Positions 9,092 to 17,241 of a DNA stretch of 64,000 bases are shown here, piece after piece (the stretch's first letter is position 1; every line of letters begins with the position of its first letter). The translations under genes and the position numbers were made by a program. The notes beneath the pieces are model-generated. The model had not been told where the DNA came from. It worked only from the letters and a program-made list of their open reading frames with translations, and searched no databases. This DNA is from Mycolicibacterium sp. BiH015 (lineage in GTDB: Bacteria; Actinomycetota; Actinomycetes; Mycobacteriales; Mycobacteriaceae): the NCBI RefSeq assembly GCF_027706845.1, contig NZ_JAQGCZ010000002.1, positions 248,001 through 312,000 of the forward strand, read 5' to 3'.

Positions 9092-11044
9092 GTGGCGGCC
9101 GAAGTGACTCGAGGACGGGGCAGGATCCCCGATCGGGACATCGCCGCGATCCGCGAACGGGTCAGCATTGAAGACGTCGTCGGCGACTACGTTCAGCTTC
9201 GGCGCGCGGGAGCGGACTCGCTGAAGGGTCTGTGCCCCTTCCACGACGAGAAGTCGCCGTCGTTCCACGTCCGGCCCAACCACGGCCACTTCCACTGCTT
9301 CGGTTGCGGGGAGGGTGGCGACGTCTACGCGTTCCTGCAGAAGATCGAGCACGTCAGCTTCGTCGAGGCCGTCGAGCTGCTGGCCGACCGGGTGGGCTAC
9401 ACCGTCACCTATACGGGGGCGTCCAACACCAACGTCCAGCGTGACCGGGGCAGCCGCAGCCGATTACTCGCCGCCAACGCCGCAGCACAGGAGTTCTATG
9501 CCGAAGCGCTGCGAAGCGAGGAGGCTGCGCCGGCGCGCCAGTACCTCCAGGAGCGCAATTTCGACGCCGCCGCGGCCGCCAAGTTCGGCTGCGGGTTCGC
9601 CCCGTCCGGCTGGGACACCCTGACAAAGCATCTGTTACGCAAGGGATTCGAGTTCAAGGAGCTCGAGGCCGCGGGCTTGTCGAGGGAGGGGCGGCGCGGC
9701 CCGATGGATCGCTTCCACCGCCGCCTGCTGTGGCCGATCCGCGCCAGCGGCGGTGAAGTCATCGGATTCGGGGCGCGCCGCATCTTCGACGACGACCCGA
9801 TGGAAGCCAAATATGTCAACACCCCGGAGACGGTGTTGTACAAGAAGTCGTCGGTGTTGTTCGGCCTCGACATGGCCAAGCGCGACATCGCCAAGGCGCA
9901 CCGGGCCGTCGTCGTCGAGGGCTACACCGACGTGATGGCCATGCACCTGGCGGGTGAGACGACCGCCGTGGCCTCCTGCGGCACCGCGTTCGGTGACAGC
10001 CACTTGGCGCTGCTGCGACGACTGATGATGGACGACAACTGGTATCGCGGCGAGTTGATCTTCGTGTTCGACGGTGACGCCGCGGGCCAGGCCGCCGCGC
10101 TGAAGGCCTTCGACGGTGACCAGCAGGTGGCGGGCAAGTCGTTCGTGGCGATCGCCGCCGACGGCATGGATCCGTGCGACCTCCGGTTGAAGTCGGGAGA
10201 CGGAGCGCTGCGCGACCTGGTAGCGCGCCGCATTCCGATGTTCGAGTTCGCGGTGCGCAGCCTGATCCCCAGCGGCGACGTCCTCGACAATGAACCGCAG
10301 GCTCAGGTCGACGCGCTGCGCCAGTGCGTACCGCTGGTGGCCAGAATCCGCGATTACGCGCTGCGCGACGAATATGCGCGCCGCCTCGCAGGCTGGACGG
10401 GCTGGCGCGACGAAAGTCAGGTGCTGAGCAGGGTCCGTGAGGAGGCCACCAAGCGCGGCATGCCCGACAGAGGTCGGCGGCGTGCCGCCACGAACGAGTC
10501 GTCGCAGCCTGCCGCCCGCGGCACGGTGGCGGCGGAGCAGGTGGTGGCCCGTCCCGACCCTGCAGATCCGACGCTGTGGCCGCAGCGTGAGGCGCTCAAG
10601 TCGGCGTTGCAGTTTCCGGTGCTGGCCGGTCCGGTCTTCGATTCGCTGGCTGCTGAGAGCTTCACCCACCCCGGTTACACCGCGGTGCGGGCAGCGATCG
10701 AGGCCGCCGGCGGGACGTCGTCGGGTAAAACCGGGGCTGAGTGGATCGAAGCAGTGCGTGAGCAGACCTCTTCGCCTCAGACCGCCACCCTGGTCAACGA
10801 GTTGGGTGTCGAGGCCATCAACGCCGACGACGAGAAGTTGCCGCGCTACATCGGCGGTGTAATCGCCAGGCTGCAGGAAGTGTGGATCGGACGCCAGATC
10901 GCCGAGGTGAAGTCGAAGCTGCAGCGGATGTCGCCGGTGGAGCAGGGAGACGAGTACCACGCGCTGTTCGGCGACCTGGTGGCTATGGAGGCCTATCGCC
11001 GCAGCTTGCTGGAGCAGGCCAGCGGTAACGACCTCACTGCATGA
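9092..11044 (+). CDS. dnaG: DNA primase
   Basis: The 650-residue enzyme makes RNA primers for replication. The N-terminal zinc ribbon has C48, H51, C69 and C72 (LCPFHDEK and HFHCFGCGEGG). The TOPRIM catalytic core shows VVVEGYTDVMAMH and LIFVFDGDAAG. The C-terminal third, after a low-complexity linker around RGRRRAATNESSQPAARG, is the helicase-interacting region. The GTG at 9092 gives the expected MAAEVTRGRGRIPDRDI start. It follows dgt closely. Confidence 0.97.
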   Translation: MAAEVTRGRGRIPDRDIAAIRERVSIEDVVGDYVQLRRAGADSLKGLCPFHDEKSPSFHVRPNHGHFHCFGCGEGGDVYAFLQKIEHVSFVEAVELLADRVGYTVTYTGASNTNVQRDRGSRSRLLAANAAAQEFYAEALRSEEAAPARQYLQERNFDAAAAAKFGCGFAPSGWDTLTKHLLRKGFEFKELEAAGLSREGRRGPMDRFHRRLLWPIRASGGEVIGFGARRIFDDDPMEAKYVNTPETVLYKKSSVLFGLDMAKRDIAKAHRAVVVEGYTDVMAMHLAGETTAVASCGTAFGDSHLALLRRLMMDDNWYRGELIFVFDGDAAGQAAALKAFDGDQQVAGKSFVAIAADGMDPCDLRLKSGDGALRDLVARRIPMFEFAVRSLIPSGDVLDNEPQAQVDALRQCVPLVARIRDYALRDEYARRLAGWTGWRDESQVLSRVREEATKRGMPDRGRRRAATNESSQPAARGTVAAEQVVARPDPADPTLWPQREALKSALQFPVLAGPVFDSLAAESFTHPGYTAVRAAIEAAGGTSSGKTGAEWIEAVREQTSSPQTATLVNELGVEAINADDEKLPRYIGGVIARLQEVWIGRQIAEVKSKLQRMSPVEQGDEYHALFGDLVAMEAYRRSLLEQASGNDLTA

Positions 11045-11104
11045 TTCCGATAGGCAGGTTATGGTTATGCTGCTGCAATCCGTCGGGGAGAAGGTGAGCT
11101 TTCA

Positions 11105-11428
11105 GTGTCGGTGAACAAGCTGGTGAGCGGGATCCAGACCAATAAGTCTCGGGTGATCGCCGGGGCGATCGCGGCCGCCGCCGTCGCCTTTCCGCTCTAC
11201 GCATCCCTGACCACTGCCGAGACTGCTTCGGAGACCACCGCCGCGCCGCGGTGCCTCGCGTGGTTCGGCAACCAGGCAGACGGCCACTGCCTGTCCTACT
11301 CGAACGGCAGCGGCGTCACAGTCGGCTCGCCGAACGTCGGCTTCGGGGAGAACGGTTTCGGGGTCTACACCGGACCGCTGATGCCGGGCACCACGATCAG
11401 CCAGGGCATCGGCCAGTGGGGCAACTGA
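11105..11428 (+). CDS. Small secreted mycobacterial protein
   Basis: This 107-residue protein has an uncleaved or weakly cleaved N-terminal signal: basic SVNKLVSGIQTNKSR, then IAGAIAAAAVAFPLYASLTT. The exported part holds two cysteines (CLAWFGNQADGHC) that may form a disulfide, followed by a glycine-rich tail. GGAGAAGG precedes the GTG start. I do not recognise a function. It ends one base before the convergent gene to its right, and a strong hairpin begins 20 bases after its stop. Confidence 0.7.
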   Translation: MSVNKLVSGIQTNKSRVIAGAIAAAAVAFPLYASLTTAETASETTAAPRCLAWFGNQADGHCLSYSNGSGVTVGSPNVGFGENGFGVYTGPLMPGTTISQGIGQWGN

Positions 11429-11429
11429 C

Positions 11430-11681
11430 CTAGCTCCGCTTCTTCACCATCGACTCCGGCTCCAGAACCTCGGTGCCGGAGTCGATGTGCGTCAGCTTCA
11501 CCATCGCCGGGTCGGGTGACACCCGCTCGGCGATCTTTCGTCGTCCCGCTTCGATGACGGCCTTGGCGGCTGGACTGGCGGTGACGGCACGATAGGTGCC
11601 CGAGATCTGCTCGAAACGCCGCCTCCCGGCCTTCGTTCCCAGCACGTACCCGACAGCCGCTGCGGCGACATACCCGATCAC
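11430..11681 (-). CDS. Short hydrophobic protein of YtxH-like type (Rv2342-like)
   Basis: The 83-residue protein begins MIGYVAAAAVGYVLGTKAGR, one membrane span ended by a basic RRR turn, with an amphipathic helical remainder. This glycine/alanine span followed by GTKAGRRR is a common mycobacterial small-membrane-protein pattern, and the position next to dnaG and tRNA-Asn matches Rv2342. The GTG at 11681 was chosen because TGGAGGG lies about six bases before it; longer starts add a poorly conserved polar extension. Its 3' codons lie inside a perfect hairpin. Confidence 0.7.
   Translation of the reverse strand: MIGYVAAAAVGYVLGTKAGRRRFEQISGTYRAVTASPAAKAVIEAGRRKIAERVSPDPAMVKLTHIDSGTEVLEPESMVKKRS
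11448..11487. terminator. 13-bp perfect hairpin at a convergent gene junction
   Basis: CATCGACTCCGGC (11448-11460) and its exact complement GCCGGAGTCGATG (11475-11487) flank a 14-base loop. The element starts 20 bases after the stop of the small secreted gene on the plus strand and lies wholly within the last codons of the minus-strand gene. Position suggests a terminator for the plus-strand transcript in the mycobacterial style without a U-run. Confidence 0.55.
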
Positions 11682-11836
11682 AGGGGCCCTCCAGGGGTTG
11701 GATTGGTGGTTGACGTCTTGATGTCCATCCTGCCTCACGTCCGGCACACGGCGCCCACCCGGCGACGCATTGGCACGCGCGCGCCGACGTAGGCTAGAGT
11801 GCTCTCTGGCCCGCGGCACAGACCGCGGGAGGGCAA

Positions 11837-11912
<76 letters not shown>

Positions 11913-11944
11913 CCGCACACCGCCTCACCGCACTCGCGTCCTAG

Positions 11945-11971
11945 GTTGCGTCAGAGATCGCCTGACGCAAC
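11945..11971 (+). terminator. Terminator after tRNA-Asn
   Basis: GTTGCGTCAG and CTGACGCAAC form a perfect ten-base-pair stem with a seven-base loop, followed by GTCTTT. It lies 33 bases past the tRNA and 54 bases before the lipoprotein gene, so it most likely ends the tRNA transcript. Confidence 0.75.
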
Positions 11972-12024
11972 GTCTTTCGCGCGGTAGCAGAGCCCTCCGC
12001 GAGGAGCCTGCCTATCCTTGAACC

Positions 12025-12513
12025 ATGCGACTGTCGCGTCTGCGCATTCTGACCCCGGTCCTGCTGACCTTCGGGGTGGCCGTCGCCGGGTGCGGCTGGA
12101 GCCCACCATCCCCGGCGCCCACCAGCTCGGCTGCGGCGGCCGAGTGCGGTTCCGGACCGACCAGCCAAGATGTCGAGGCCGAGTTCGCTCTGCTGCCGCC
12201 TGCGCCGTGGCGCGAAGTATCGCGGGGCAACGCCGCTGACTGCCGTCTGCAATGGGTGGTGGTCACCTCGGGGGATCAGCCCGACGCCTTGCAGCAGGTG
12301 CTGTTCTTCGAAGACGGGGCTCCGGTCGGTTCACCCACGATGGATCCCCGGCCCTACATCACAGTCACCGCGCAAGGTGAGCACGATGCCGTCGTGCAGT
12401 ATCAGTGGAGCCAGGGGCAGGACGAACCCTGCTGCCCGACCGGCATCGGCACCGCGCGGGTCACCCTCGAAGACGGCAGGCTGACGATCCTCGACCCGAT
12501 TCCCAACTCCTGA
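12025..12513 (+). CDS. Secreted lipoprotein (possibly LppP/LprE type)
   Basis: The 162-residue protein has a lipoprotein signal peptide, MRLSRLRILTPVLLTFGVAV ending in the lipobox VAGC, so it should be lipid-anchored on the outer face of the membrane. The mature part has several cysteines (ECGSG, DCRLQW, EPCCPTG) and a PRPYITVTAQGEHDAVVQYQ core. The CC pair and general layout recall the LppP/LprE lipoproteins; position corresponds to lppQ (Rv2341) in M. tuberculosis. Neither relation is certain, and its function is unknown. Confidence 0.75.
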   Translation: MRLSRLRILTPVLLTFGVAVAGCGWSPPSPAPTSSAAAAECGSGPTSQDVEAEFALLPPAPWREVSRGNAADCRLQWVVVTSGDQPDALQQVLFFEDGAPVGSPTMDPRPYITVTAQGEHDAVVQYQWSQGQDEPCCPTGIGTARVTLEDGRLTILDPIPNS

Positions 12514-12519
12514 CGTCGT

Positions 12520-14481
12520 TCAGATGACGCCCGCGCTGGTTGCGTTCTGCGGGGTGTGCTCGTCGGCGTCGGGGATGTGCTCGGGGTGCAGCATCTCGGC
12601 GTAGCGCAACTGCTCAGGGATACCGAAACCGTCGACGAGAAGCTCGGCGTAGGGACGCAGCCGCCGGCAGCGGTCGTTGATGCCCCGCGTCACCGCCTTC
12701 GCACGTTCGGTCGACAGGAAGCGGTGTTCGACAAACCAGGCCTTGTCCTCCTCGATCACCGACAGCGCGTACAGGTCGCACACCATGCCCAGGATCTCGC
12801 GGGCCGTCCGGTCCTCGCAGGACGCGATACCCGCCACGAACGCCTCCAGGATGATGCGATCGATGTGGGCCTGCGCGACGTGGAGCACATGGTCTTGCAC
12901 CGAGTTGAACGCTTCGAAGGCGCTCATTTCCTTGGACTTGCTCTGCAGCCGGCGCGCGACCGAGGCGAGCATGTACTCCTCGCGGTCCTCGAACATCTTC
13001 ACCTGGGTGCCGCGGTTGAAGAGGCTGCCCTCCTCTTCGTTGTCCTCACGGGTGTCCAGGATGGTCTGCATAATCGTCTGTGCCGCAGTGCGTTTCATCA
13101 CCCGCTCACCGGCGAACCGCGCCGCGAACCCCACCCATTCCACTGGGCTCATGCCCTTGATGTCGTCGGCATAGGCGGTGAGCAGTTCCTTGGCCACCAG
13201 CTGAAAGAGCACGTGGTTGTCGCCTTCGAAGGTGGTGAACACGTCGGTGTCGGCTTTGAGTGCGATCAGCCGGTTCTCGGCCAGATAGCCTGCGCCGCCG
13301 CAGGCCTCGCGGGCCTCCTGGATGGCACGGGTGGCGTGCCAGGTGTTGGCAGCCTTCAGGCCGGCCGCGCGGGATTCCAGCTCGCGCTGTTCCTCGGGGT
13401 CGGGGTCGTCGGCGGTCTGCAGTTCGTGGCACTTGGCCACCAGCTCGTTCTGGGCGAACTGCAGTGCGTAGGAGCGGGCGATCAACGGGAAGAGCCTGCG
13501 CTGGTGCACCAGATAGTCCATCAGCAGCACCTCACCGCCGTCGGGATCGGAGAACTGCCTGCGCTCCAACGCATATCGCGTGGCGATGTCGAGAGCAACG
13601 CGGGCCGCGGCGCCTGCGCTGCCACCGACGGTGACGCGTCCGCGGATCAGGGTCCCGAGCATCGTGAAGAAGCGACGGTTCGGGTTCTCGATGGGTGAGC
13701 TGTAGGTGCCGTCGGGTGCCACGTCGGCGTACTTGTTGAGCAGGTTCTCGCGCGGGATGCGGACCTGGTCGAACTGGATGCGGCCGTTGTCGACACCGGG
13801 GAGCCCGCCTTTGTAATGGCAGTCCGAGGTCGTCACCCCCGGCAGGTCCTCACCCTTATCGTCGCGGATCGGCACCACAAAGCAGTGCACGCCGTGCTTG
13901 GTGCCGTCCGGGGTGATCAACTGTGCGAAAACGGCTGCGACGCGGGCGGTTTGGGCGGCCCCACCGATGTAGTCCTTGCGGGACGTGCGCGTGGGGGAGT
14001 CGATGACGAACTCCTGGGTGGCTGGGTCATAGGTGGCCGTCGTCTCCAGGGACTGCACGTCGCTGCCGTGGCCGGTCTCGGTCATCGCGAAGCAGCCGAG
14101 GAGGTCGAGGTCGATGAGCCTTTTGACGTACGCCTCATGGTGGCGCTCGGTGCCGAGATTTTCGATGGCGCCCCCGAACAGCCCCCACTGCACGCCGGCC
14201 TTGACCATCAGGGAGAGGTCGCTCATCGCGAGCATCTCGATCTGCGTGACGGCGGCGCCGACGTCGCCGTTGCCGCCGTGCTCTTTCTTGAAGCCGTCTT
14301 CGGCGGCGCCGCGTGACGCCATGATCCTCATCTGCTCAGCAACTTTCGTGCGGGCGATGACGGTGTTGGGGGTGTAGTGCGGTCGGAAGATCTCGTTGCT
14401 GAGTTCGAGGCGCATCCTGTTCTTCACGTCCCGGAATCGGCCGTCGAGACAGTTCCGGAGATGCTCCGCAGTGGTGGTCAT
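12520..14481 (-). CDS. Acyl-CoA oxidase/dehydrogenase-family flavoprotein
   Basis: At 653 residues this is the long acyl-CoA oxidase form, larger than the roughly 390-residue dehydrogenases. It shows the FAD-domain signature CFAMTETGHGSDVQSLETTA, a middle beta domain, ACGGAGYLAENRL and the TTFEGDNHVLFQLVAKELL segment typical of ACOX enzymes, then a C-terminal helical domain. It would carry out the first oxidation of fatty acyl-CoA in beta-oxidation. The ATG at 14481 removes an unsupported 11-residue extension. It ends six bases from the lipoprotein gene and stands alone as a transcription unit. Confidence 0.9.
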   Translation of the reverse strand: MTTTAEHLRNCLDGRFRDVKNRMRLELSNEIFRPHYTPNTVIARTKVAEQMRIMASRGAAEDGFKKEHGGNGDVGAAVTQIEMLAMSDLSLMVKAGVQWGLFGGAIENLGTERHHEAYVKRLIDLDLLGCFAMTETGHGSDVQSLETTATYDPATQEFVIDSPTRTSRKDYIGGAAQTARVAAVFAQLITPDGTKHGVHCFVVPIRDDKGEDLPGVTTSDCHYKGGLPGVDNGRIQFDQVRIPRENLLNKYADVAPDGTYSSPIENPNRRFFTMLGTLIRGRVTVGGSAGAAARVALDIATRYALERRQFSDPDGGEVLLMDYLVHQRRLFPLIARSYALQFAQNELVAKCHELQTADDPDPEEQRELESRAAGLKAANTWHATRAIQEAREACGGAGYLAENRLIALKADTDVFTTFEGDNHVLFQLVAKELLTAYADDIKGMSPVEWVGFAARFAGERVMKRTAAQTIMQTILDTREDNEEEGSLFNRGTQVKMFEDREEYMLASVARRLQSKSKEMSAFEAFNSVQDHVLHVAQAHIDRIILEAFVAGIASCEDRTAREILGMVCDLYALSVIEEDKAWFVEHRFLSTERAKAVTRGINDRCRRLRPYAELLVDGFGIPEQLRYAEMLHPEHIPDADEHTPQNATSAGVI

Positions 14482-14583
14482 ATCTCGACGGTAGCCCCAG
14501 ATGAGGCCGCGCAAACTGTGATGTCACAAACCTAGGCGATCCTCAGTCATCTGGCAGTCGACGAAGGGTGTTCAATCATCGGC

Positions 14584-15318
14584 ATGACGCAGTCAGCTGA
14601 GGGCCCTCGTTCGCCGACCGGCACGCCTCACGTCGCTGACCACAAGCACGCGGACGTCAGCGGGGGTTGGTTGCGCGCAGCCACCTTCGGAGCGATGGAC
14701 GGTCTGGTGAGCAACACTGCTCTGATCGCCGGCGTCGCCGCGTCGGCCAGCGCTCAGACGGTCGTCCTGAGCGGCGTCGCCGGACTGCTGGCCGGGGCGT
14801 TCTCAATGGCGTTGGGCGAATACACGTCGGTGACCACCGCCAACGAGCAGATCGAATCGGAGGTCAAGGTCGAGAAGCGAGCGTTCCGTAAGCATCCGCA
14901 GGCTGAGCGCGCCGAGTTGACGGCAATGCTGACCGAGATGGGATTGTCGCCGCAGACGGCGGCCAAGGCCACCGAGGAGATCCACCGCGACGAGGCCAAG
15001 GCGATGAACTTCCACCTCGTCCAGGAGCTCGGGGTGGATCCGCGGGAGAAGCCGTCGCCGTGGGTGGCGGCGATCTCGTCGTTCTTGATGTTCGCGACGG
15101 GAGCCGTCATCCCGCTGATCCCATACCTGCTCGGGTTCGAGTCGCTGTGGGCCGGGCTGGCGTGCGGTGGGGTGGGCCTGCTACTGGCCGGCGGTGCCGC
15201 GGCGAGCTTCACGCGGCGGCCGATCGTGCTGGGCGCGCTGCGTCAGCTGGTCCTCGGCCTGGCGGCCGTCGGTGCGACGTATCTGGTCGGCCATCTCATC
15301 GGCGCTACGGTCGCCTGA
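14584..15318 (+). CDS. VIT1/CCC1-family iron or manganese transporter
   Basis: The 244-residue protein has the VIT family pattern: FGAMDGLVSNTALIAGVAAS in the first helix, AGAFSMALGEYTSVTTANEQ in the second, a cytoplasmic metal-binding helical insert rich in glutamates (QIESEVKVEKRAFRKHPQAE), then three more membrane helices. Relatives move Fe(II) or Mn(II) out of the cytosol. The upstream 100 bases hold no IdeR-type palindrome that I can see. Neighbours are unrelated. Confidence 0.9.
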   Translation: MTQSAEGPRSPTGTPHVADHKHADVSGGWLRAATFGAMDGLVSNTALIAGVAASASAQTVVLSGVAGLLAGAFSMALGEYTSVTTANEQIESEVKVEKRAFRKHPQAERAELTAMLTEMGLSPQTAAKATEEIHRDEAKAMNFHLVQELGVDPREKPSPWVAAISSFLMFATGAVIPLIPYLLGFESLWAGLACGGVGLLLAGGAAASFTRRPIVLGALRQLVLGLAAVGATYLVGHLIGATVA

Positions 15319-15372
15319 CCCGCCCCCGTCGAACCTGTTGAGCGTCAGAGCAATTGGTCGACTCGCCCGCGG

Positions 15373-16581
15373 TCAGTTGCCGACGGTGACGGCGGCGGCC
15401 TCGTCGCTGAGCTCGTCGATCTCAGATTCCGGGGCGTCGACCTGGGTGAGATGCCCGCGCGCGCAGAACAGCACCACGGCAGCCAGCAGTACTGCGCCGG
15501 CGCCGACCCAGAACGGCAGATGCACGCTGACCTTTTCGCCGAGCACACCGGCGAGCCACGGTGCGACAGCGGCGCCACCGAAGCGCATGAAGCTGTAGGC
15601 GGCCGAGGCGACGCCGCGGTCGACGGGGGCGGCCTTCATGACGGTCTCGGTGATCAGCGTGTTGTTGATGCCGATCCAGAGCCCGGCCGCCACGACGCAG
15701 GTGGCGAGGACGACCTTGTCGTCGGTCCACACCGCCATCGCCACCAGCGTTGCGGTCATCAGCAGCAGATTGACGGCCAGTGTCGGCACCGTACCGAACC
15801 GGTGCTGCAGTCGCGGCGCGACGAACACCGAGGTGAACGCCAGCGCGAGGCCCCATCCGAAGAAGATCAGGCCGATCTCGTGCGCGCCGAGGTCGAGCGG
15901 GAACGGGGTGAACGCCAGCAGCGTGAAGAAGCCGAAGTTGTAGAGAAGCGCGGTCAGGCCGACACCGAATAGGCCGCGGTGACGCAACGCGCGAAACGGG
16001 TCAGCGAGCGTCGTGGCGCGTTCGGCGCGTGGCGTGGCGGGTAGCAGGAACGCGGTCACGACAAGGGCGAGCGCCATCAGTGCGGAGACGCCGAAAAAGG
16101 GTCCGCGCCACGAGATGGAGCCGAGGACGCCACCGACGAGCGGGCCGACGGCGATACCGAGGCCGAGCGCCGCTTCGTAAAGGATGATCGCCTGCGCGAC
16201 AGACCCGCGGGCCGAGCTGACGATGGTCGCCAGCGCGGTGGCGATGAACAGCGCGTTGCCCAGGCCCCACAGCGCCCGCCAGCCGACGATGCCGGTGACG
16301 CTGTCGCTCAGTCCGGCGAGGCCGGCGCCGGCGATGATGATGACCAGGCCCAGCAGCAGCGTCCGCTTCGGCCCGATGCGGCTCGCGACGACGCCGGTGA
16401 CCAGCATCGCAACACCCATGACGGCCATGTAGCTGGTGAACAGCAGCGACACCTGCGAGGGCGATGCGTTCAGGTTGTCGGCGATCGGTTTCAGAATCGG
16501 ATCGACCAGTCCGATGCCCATGAACGCGACGACGGAGGCGAAGGCCACGGCCCAGACGGCCTTGGGTTGGGAGCGAAGCAT
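15373..16581 (-). CDS. MFS efflux transporter
   Basis: The 402-residue protein has twelve predicted membrane helices and the MFS signatures: ILKPIADNLNASPSQVSLLF after helix 1 and VVASRIGPKRTLLLG (motif A) between helices 2 and 3. The pattern resembles drug/proton antiporters. A MarR regulator lies 105 bases upstream on the same strand, the usual partner of such pumps, and similar ACTAT-type palindromes precede both genes. The ATG at 16581 is preferred to the longer start because the latter begins within the palindrome. Confidence 0.88.
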   Translation of the reverse strand: MLRSQPKAVWAVAFASVVAFMGIGLVDPILKPIADNLNASPSQVSLLFTSYMAVMGVAMLVTGVVASRIGPKRTLLLGLVIIIAGAGLAGLSDSVTGIVGWRALWGLGNALFIATALATIVSSARGSVAQAIILYEAALGLGIAVGPLVGGVLGSISWRGPFFGVSALMALALVVTAFLLPATPRAERATTLADPFRALRHRGLFGVGLTALLYNFGFFTLLAFTPFPLDLGAHEIGLIFFGWGLALAFTSVFVAPRLQHRFGTVPTLAVNLLLMTATLVAMAVWTDDKVVLATCVVAAGLWIGINNTLITETVMKAAPVDRGVASAAYSFMRFGGAAVAPWLAGVLGEKVSVHLPFWVGAGAVLLAAVVLFCARGHLTQVDAPESEIDELSDEAAAVTVGN

Positions 16582-16588
16582 AGGGGGA

Positions 16589-16607
16589 CTATATAGAAGA
16601 ACTATAG
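16589..16607. promoter_or_regulatory. Palindrome upstream of the MFS gene, candidate MarR site
   Basis: CTATATAGAAGAACTATAG has matching ends (CTATA and TATAG) around a nine-base centre and begins eight bases upstream of the MFS start. It shares the ACTAT half-site with the palindrome upstream of the MarR gene, which suggests one repressor acts on both. Confidence 0.4.
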
Positions 16608-16686
16608 ATCTGCTCAAATTTGTCAGCCGTGAACAAGCCCACGGTGAATGGCGGAATAGCGCAGCCGCCCACCTGTTCGCGGACCG

Positions 16687-17127
16687 TCAGCGAGCGACGG
16701 CGCTCGGAGTGGTGGCGTCTTCGATGATGCGCTTCATGATGACGACGGCCTGTGCCAAACATTCGCGGTCGGCGTCGGACAACTGCTCGAGATAGGGGTC
16801 GACCGCCGCGCCCCGGTCGGCGCGCGCCTGGCGCAGTGCGGCGACACCGTCCGCCGTGATCCGGATCAGCACTGCGCGAGCATCGTTGGGGTCGGCCGCG
16901 CGGGTCACCATGCCGGCGTCTTCGAGTCGCCGCACCTGAGTCGTCATCGTTGGCTGCGAGCAGTGGTCGAGTGCGGCCAGATCGGAGATACGCGCCTCGC
17001 CTCTGTCCTCAATCGTGGACAATAGGCGTGCCTGCGCGAACGGAACGGGCATCCGCAGCCGCTGGTTGGCGAGCCGGTTGATCCGGGCCACCACGGCGAG
17101 CAGGTCTGATCCGAGAGTCGACGACAT
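16687..17127 (-). CDS. MarR-family transcriptional regulator
   Basis: The 146-residue protein has the MarR winged helix: EARISDLAALDHCSQPTMTTQV (about 44-65) as helix-turn-helix, then a wing with RAADPNDARAVLIRITADG. It lies upstream of the MFS gene on the same strand and is divergent from the ECF transporter. It is probably an autorepressor that also controls the pump. Confidence 0.9.
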   Translation of the reverse strand: MSSTLGSDLLAVVARINRLANQRLRMPVPFAQARLLSTIEDRGEARISDLAALDHCSQPTMTTQVRRLEDAGMVTRAADPNDARAVLIRITADGVAALRQARADRGAAVDPYLEQLSDADRECLAQAVVIMKRIIEDATTPSAVAR

Positions 17128-17132
17128 TCGTT

Positions 17133-17155
17133 CATAGTTACATAGGTTTACTATG
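17133..17155. promoter_or_regulatory. Palindrome upstream of the MarR gene
   Basis: The 23-base element opens with CATAGT and closes with ACTATG, an inverted repeat in a locally AT-rich stretch five bases upstream of the MarR start and before the divergent ECF gene. It is a probable MarR operator. Confidence 0.45.
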
Positions 17156-17241
17156 TTTTCAAATGTCGGCGGCGCCCCGGAGTGTCGCCGGTCACAACCT
17201 CGGGACGCCGGCCGCTCTCAGACGACTGGCAGAATCGAGAA

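Noticed and set aside
14515..14583. Possible IdeR (iron) box before the VIT-family transporter
   Set aside because: The CCTAGG sequence present lacks the flanking TTAGGTTAGG-type palindrome expected of an iron box.
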